6,829 nucleotides of DNA from positions 1 to 6,829 of the forward strand of contig CAMATV010000181.1 of NCBI GenBank assembly GCA_945861235.1. Direction: 5' to 3'. Positions 5,184 to 6,829 of this stretch are shown piece by piece. The position numbers and the translations under genes were made by a program. A model generated the notes under the pieces. That model saw nothing but the letters and a program-made list of their open reading frames with translations, had not been told where the DNA came from and made no database searches. Every line of letters begins with the position of its first letter. Within the stretch, counting starts at the first letter, position 1. Source of the DNA: Opitutus sp. GAS368. GTDB lineage: Bacteria; Verrucomicrobiota; Verrucomicrobiia; Opitutales; Opitutaceae.

Positions 5184-6829
5184 ATGGTTGCCTCGCGCGC
5201 AGGAAACTTCTCCCGTCCATTGGCGACCGCCGTGGCGTGTCTCGCCGCCTTCTTTGGCGCGTCCTCCGCCCTCGCCGTCGCGCCCAACTTCACCGCCATC
5301 GCGCCCGCCGGTGGGCAACGCGGCACGTCCGTCGAAGTCACCCTGCGCGGCGACCGTCTCGCCGACGCCCAGGAAGTTTTCTTTTACACGCCAGGCATCA
5401 CCCTCGAAAAAATCAGCGACGCTCAGGAGAAGGAAGTGAAGGTGGTCTTCCTCATTGCCGCCGACTGCCGCCTCGGCGAGCACGTCCTGCGCATCCGCAC
5501 CGCGAGCGGAATTTCCGCGCTCCGCCTCTTTTACGTCGGCCCGTTTCCCTCCGTGGAAGAAAAGGAGCCCAATAACGAAGCCGCCAAAGCCCAGCCCATC
5601 GCGCTGAACTCCACCGTCCAGGGCACGATCGGCAGCGAGGACGTGGACGTCTTCTCCGTCGAAGTAAAAAAAGACCAACGCCTGTCCGTCGAAATCGAAG
5701 GCGCGCGCCTCGGCCGCACGCTGTTTGATCCGACCGTGACCGTGCTATCGGCCGACGGTCGGGTGCTCGCCGCGTCGGACGACACCCCCCTGCTCGGCCA
5801 CGACGGCTTTGTGTCGCTCCTCGCGCCCGCTGACGGGAAATATCTGATCCAGGTGCGTGACATGACTTATGCCGGCACCGGGCATTTTTATCGGCTGCAC
5901 CTAGGAACCTTCCCCCGACCGGCCGCCGTTTTTCCGCTCGGCGGGCAACCCGGCGAAACGCTGGAGGCGAAATTTCTCGGTGATCCCACCGGTGATTTCA
6001 CGCAGCCCATCACGCTCCCCACCGAAAAAAGCCGCTCCGCCCGATTCGGACTGGTCGCGGACCACCACGGTCTCGCGCCTTCGCCGAATTGGCTGCGCAT
6101 TTCCCCACTCGCCAACGCCCCGAGTATCACCCCGGGAAATACGCTCGGTAAAGCCACCGCCCTCAACTCGACCGCGCCCCTCGCCTTCAACGGCGTGCTC
6201 ACAACCAAGGGTGACGCCGCGTTCTTCCGTTTCACCGCGAAGAAGGACCAAAGCCTCGATTTCCAAGTCTACGCGCGCCGCCTCGGTTCGCCCCTCGACT
6301 CCGTGCTCACCGTGTTCGACGCCAAAGGAAAATCACTCGGCAACAACGACGATGCCGCCGGCAATCCCGACAGCGCGGTGCGCGTGAAAATCCCCGAAGA
6401 CGGCGATTACACCGTCAAGGTCGCCGACCAACTCGCCCGTGGCGGTCCGCGCTTCACCTATCGCGTCGAGATCGCCGAGGTCGCGCCCACGCTGACGCTC
6501 TCCATTCCAGACACGGCCCGCTACGACAACGAGACGCGCAAATCGATCGTCGTCCCGCGCGGCAACCGCTTCGCCGTGTTGCTCAACATCAATCGCGACA
6601 CCTTTAATGGCGACCTCGCGGTAACGTTCGACGGCCTGCCGGCGGGCATCACCGCCCTCGCCGACACCATGCCGGGCAGCCTTTCCGCCGTGCCCGTGGT
6701 CTTCGACGCCGCCGCCGATGCACCCATCGCCGGCACCCTCCTGACCCCCGCCGCCCAAGCGGTCGACGCCGCCACCACCAACGGAAAAAACGTCGTCAGC
6801 CGGTTCCGCCATACCGTCGATTGGGTGCG
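5184..6829 (+). CDS. Secreted PPC-domain protein with IPT/TIG-like N-terminal domain (3' partial)
   Basis: The frame is open from ATG 5184 to the window end, giving 548 visible residues with no stop. Residues 1-31 form a Sec signal peptide: Arg5 and Arg11, a hydrophobic core about 13-30, and cleavage after ALA (29-31). Residues 34-118 resemble an IPT/TIG beta-sandwich (PAGGQRGTSVEVTLRG). Two bacterial pre-peptidase C-terminal (PPC) domains follow, about 126-240 (opening EKEPNNEAAKAQ) and about 320-431. They share KKDQ-L, A-RLG, an LTV/VTV strand, a G-x-x-L turn and a DD pair. Residues about 437-548 look like a further beta-rich domain that I cannot name. No catalytic motif is visible, so binding, adhesion or scaffolding outside the cytoplasm is likelier than enzymatic activity. 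It directly follows the DUF1501 gene (GCC only between stop and start), which suggests translational coupling and a joint role. Exact function unknown. Confidence 0.88.
   Translation, partial: MVASRAGNFSRPLATAVACLAAFFGASSALAVAPNFTAIAPAGGQRGTSVEVTLRGDRLADAQEVFFYTPGITLEKISDAQEKEVKVVFLIAADCRLGEHVLRIRTASGISALRLFYVGPFPSVEEKEPNNEAAKAQPIALNSTVQGTIGSEDVDVFSVEVKKDQRLSVEIEGARLGRTLFDPTVTVLSADGRVLAASDDTPLLGHDGFVSLLAPADGKYLIQVRDMTYAGTGHFYRLHLGTFPRPAAVFPLGGQPGETLEAKFLGDPTGDFTQPITLPTEKSRSARFGLVADHHGLAPSPNWLRISPLANAPSITPGNTLGKATALNSTAPLAFNGVLTTKGDAAFFRFTAKKDQSLDFQVYARRLGSPLDSVLTVFDAKGKSLGNNDDAAGNPDSAVRVKIPEDGDYTVKVADQLARGGPRFTYRVEIAEVAPTLTLSIPDTARYDNETRKSIVVPRGNRFAVLLNINRDTFNGDLAVTFDGLPAGITALADTMPGSLSAVPVVFDAAADAPIAGTLLTPAAQAVDAATTNGKNVVSRFRHTVDWV

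Noticed and set aside
5226..5243. Lipoprotein signal at Cys19 of the PPC protein
   Set aside because: The residues before the Cys (AVA) do not fit a standard lipobox, and the hydrophobic stretch before it is too short. Cleavage after ALA at 29-31 fits better.
3666..5678. A 670-codon open frame on the - strand opposite the DUF1501 gene
   Set aside because: It lies antisense to two genes with clear families and export signals. Its product is Gly/Val/Asp/Glu-rich in the way expected when a C-ended codon gene is read backwards, and no domain is recognisable.

Overview
The window looks like chromosomal DNA from a GC-rich, non-model bacterium, most probably a verrucomicrobium of the Opitutaceae type. 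This is an inference from three things: the character of the SufB/SufD proteins, the presence of a DUF1501 gene next to a PPC-repeat secreted protein (a combination typical of Planctomycetes and Verrucomicrobia), and strongly C/G-ended codons. All five genes lie on the + strand. Nothing in the window suggests a phage, transposon, CRISPR array or RNA gene.

Region 1 (1-3464) is the downstream part of an iron-sulfur cluster assembly (SUF) operon. It holds sufB (5' end cut by the window edge, about 50 codons missing), sufD and a long-form sufT. SufB and SufD form the scaffold on which, with the SufC ATPase, Fe-S clusters are built; SufT is a DUF59/MIP18-type accessory maturation factor. sufC does not lie between sufB and sufD and is presumably upstream, outside the window. 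The gaps between these genes are unusually long for a suf operon (190 and 127 bp), and both contain short tandem repeats. An AT-rich heptamer array of 14 full CAYYAGT units ends 14 bases before the sufD start codon, and three 9-bp units lie between sufD and sufT.

Region 2 (3465-3857) is a 393-bp non-coding gap. It holds a small stem-loop, a plausible Rho-independent terminator (3620-3650) that would end the suf transcript, and a pyrimidine-rich leader in front of the next gene.

Region 3 (3858-6829) is a two-gene export module. The first gene encodes a 440-residue DUF1501 protein (alkaline-phosphatase/sulfatase-like fold) with a twin-arginine signal. Only 3 bp after its stop, in the same frame, begins a second gene that runs off the window. 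Its visible 548 residues hold a Sec signal peptide, an IPT/TIG-like domain and two PPC beta-sandwich domains. Both products should act outside the cytoplasm and are probably co-translated; their substrate is unknown.

I found no undescribed system that I can defend. The most distinctive signals are the heptamer array with inverted partial copies in the sufB-sufD gap, and the lack of Shine-Dalgarno sequences in front of every visible start.
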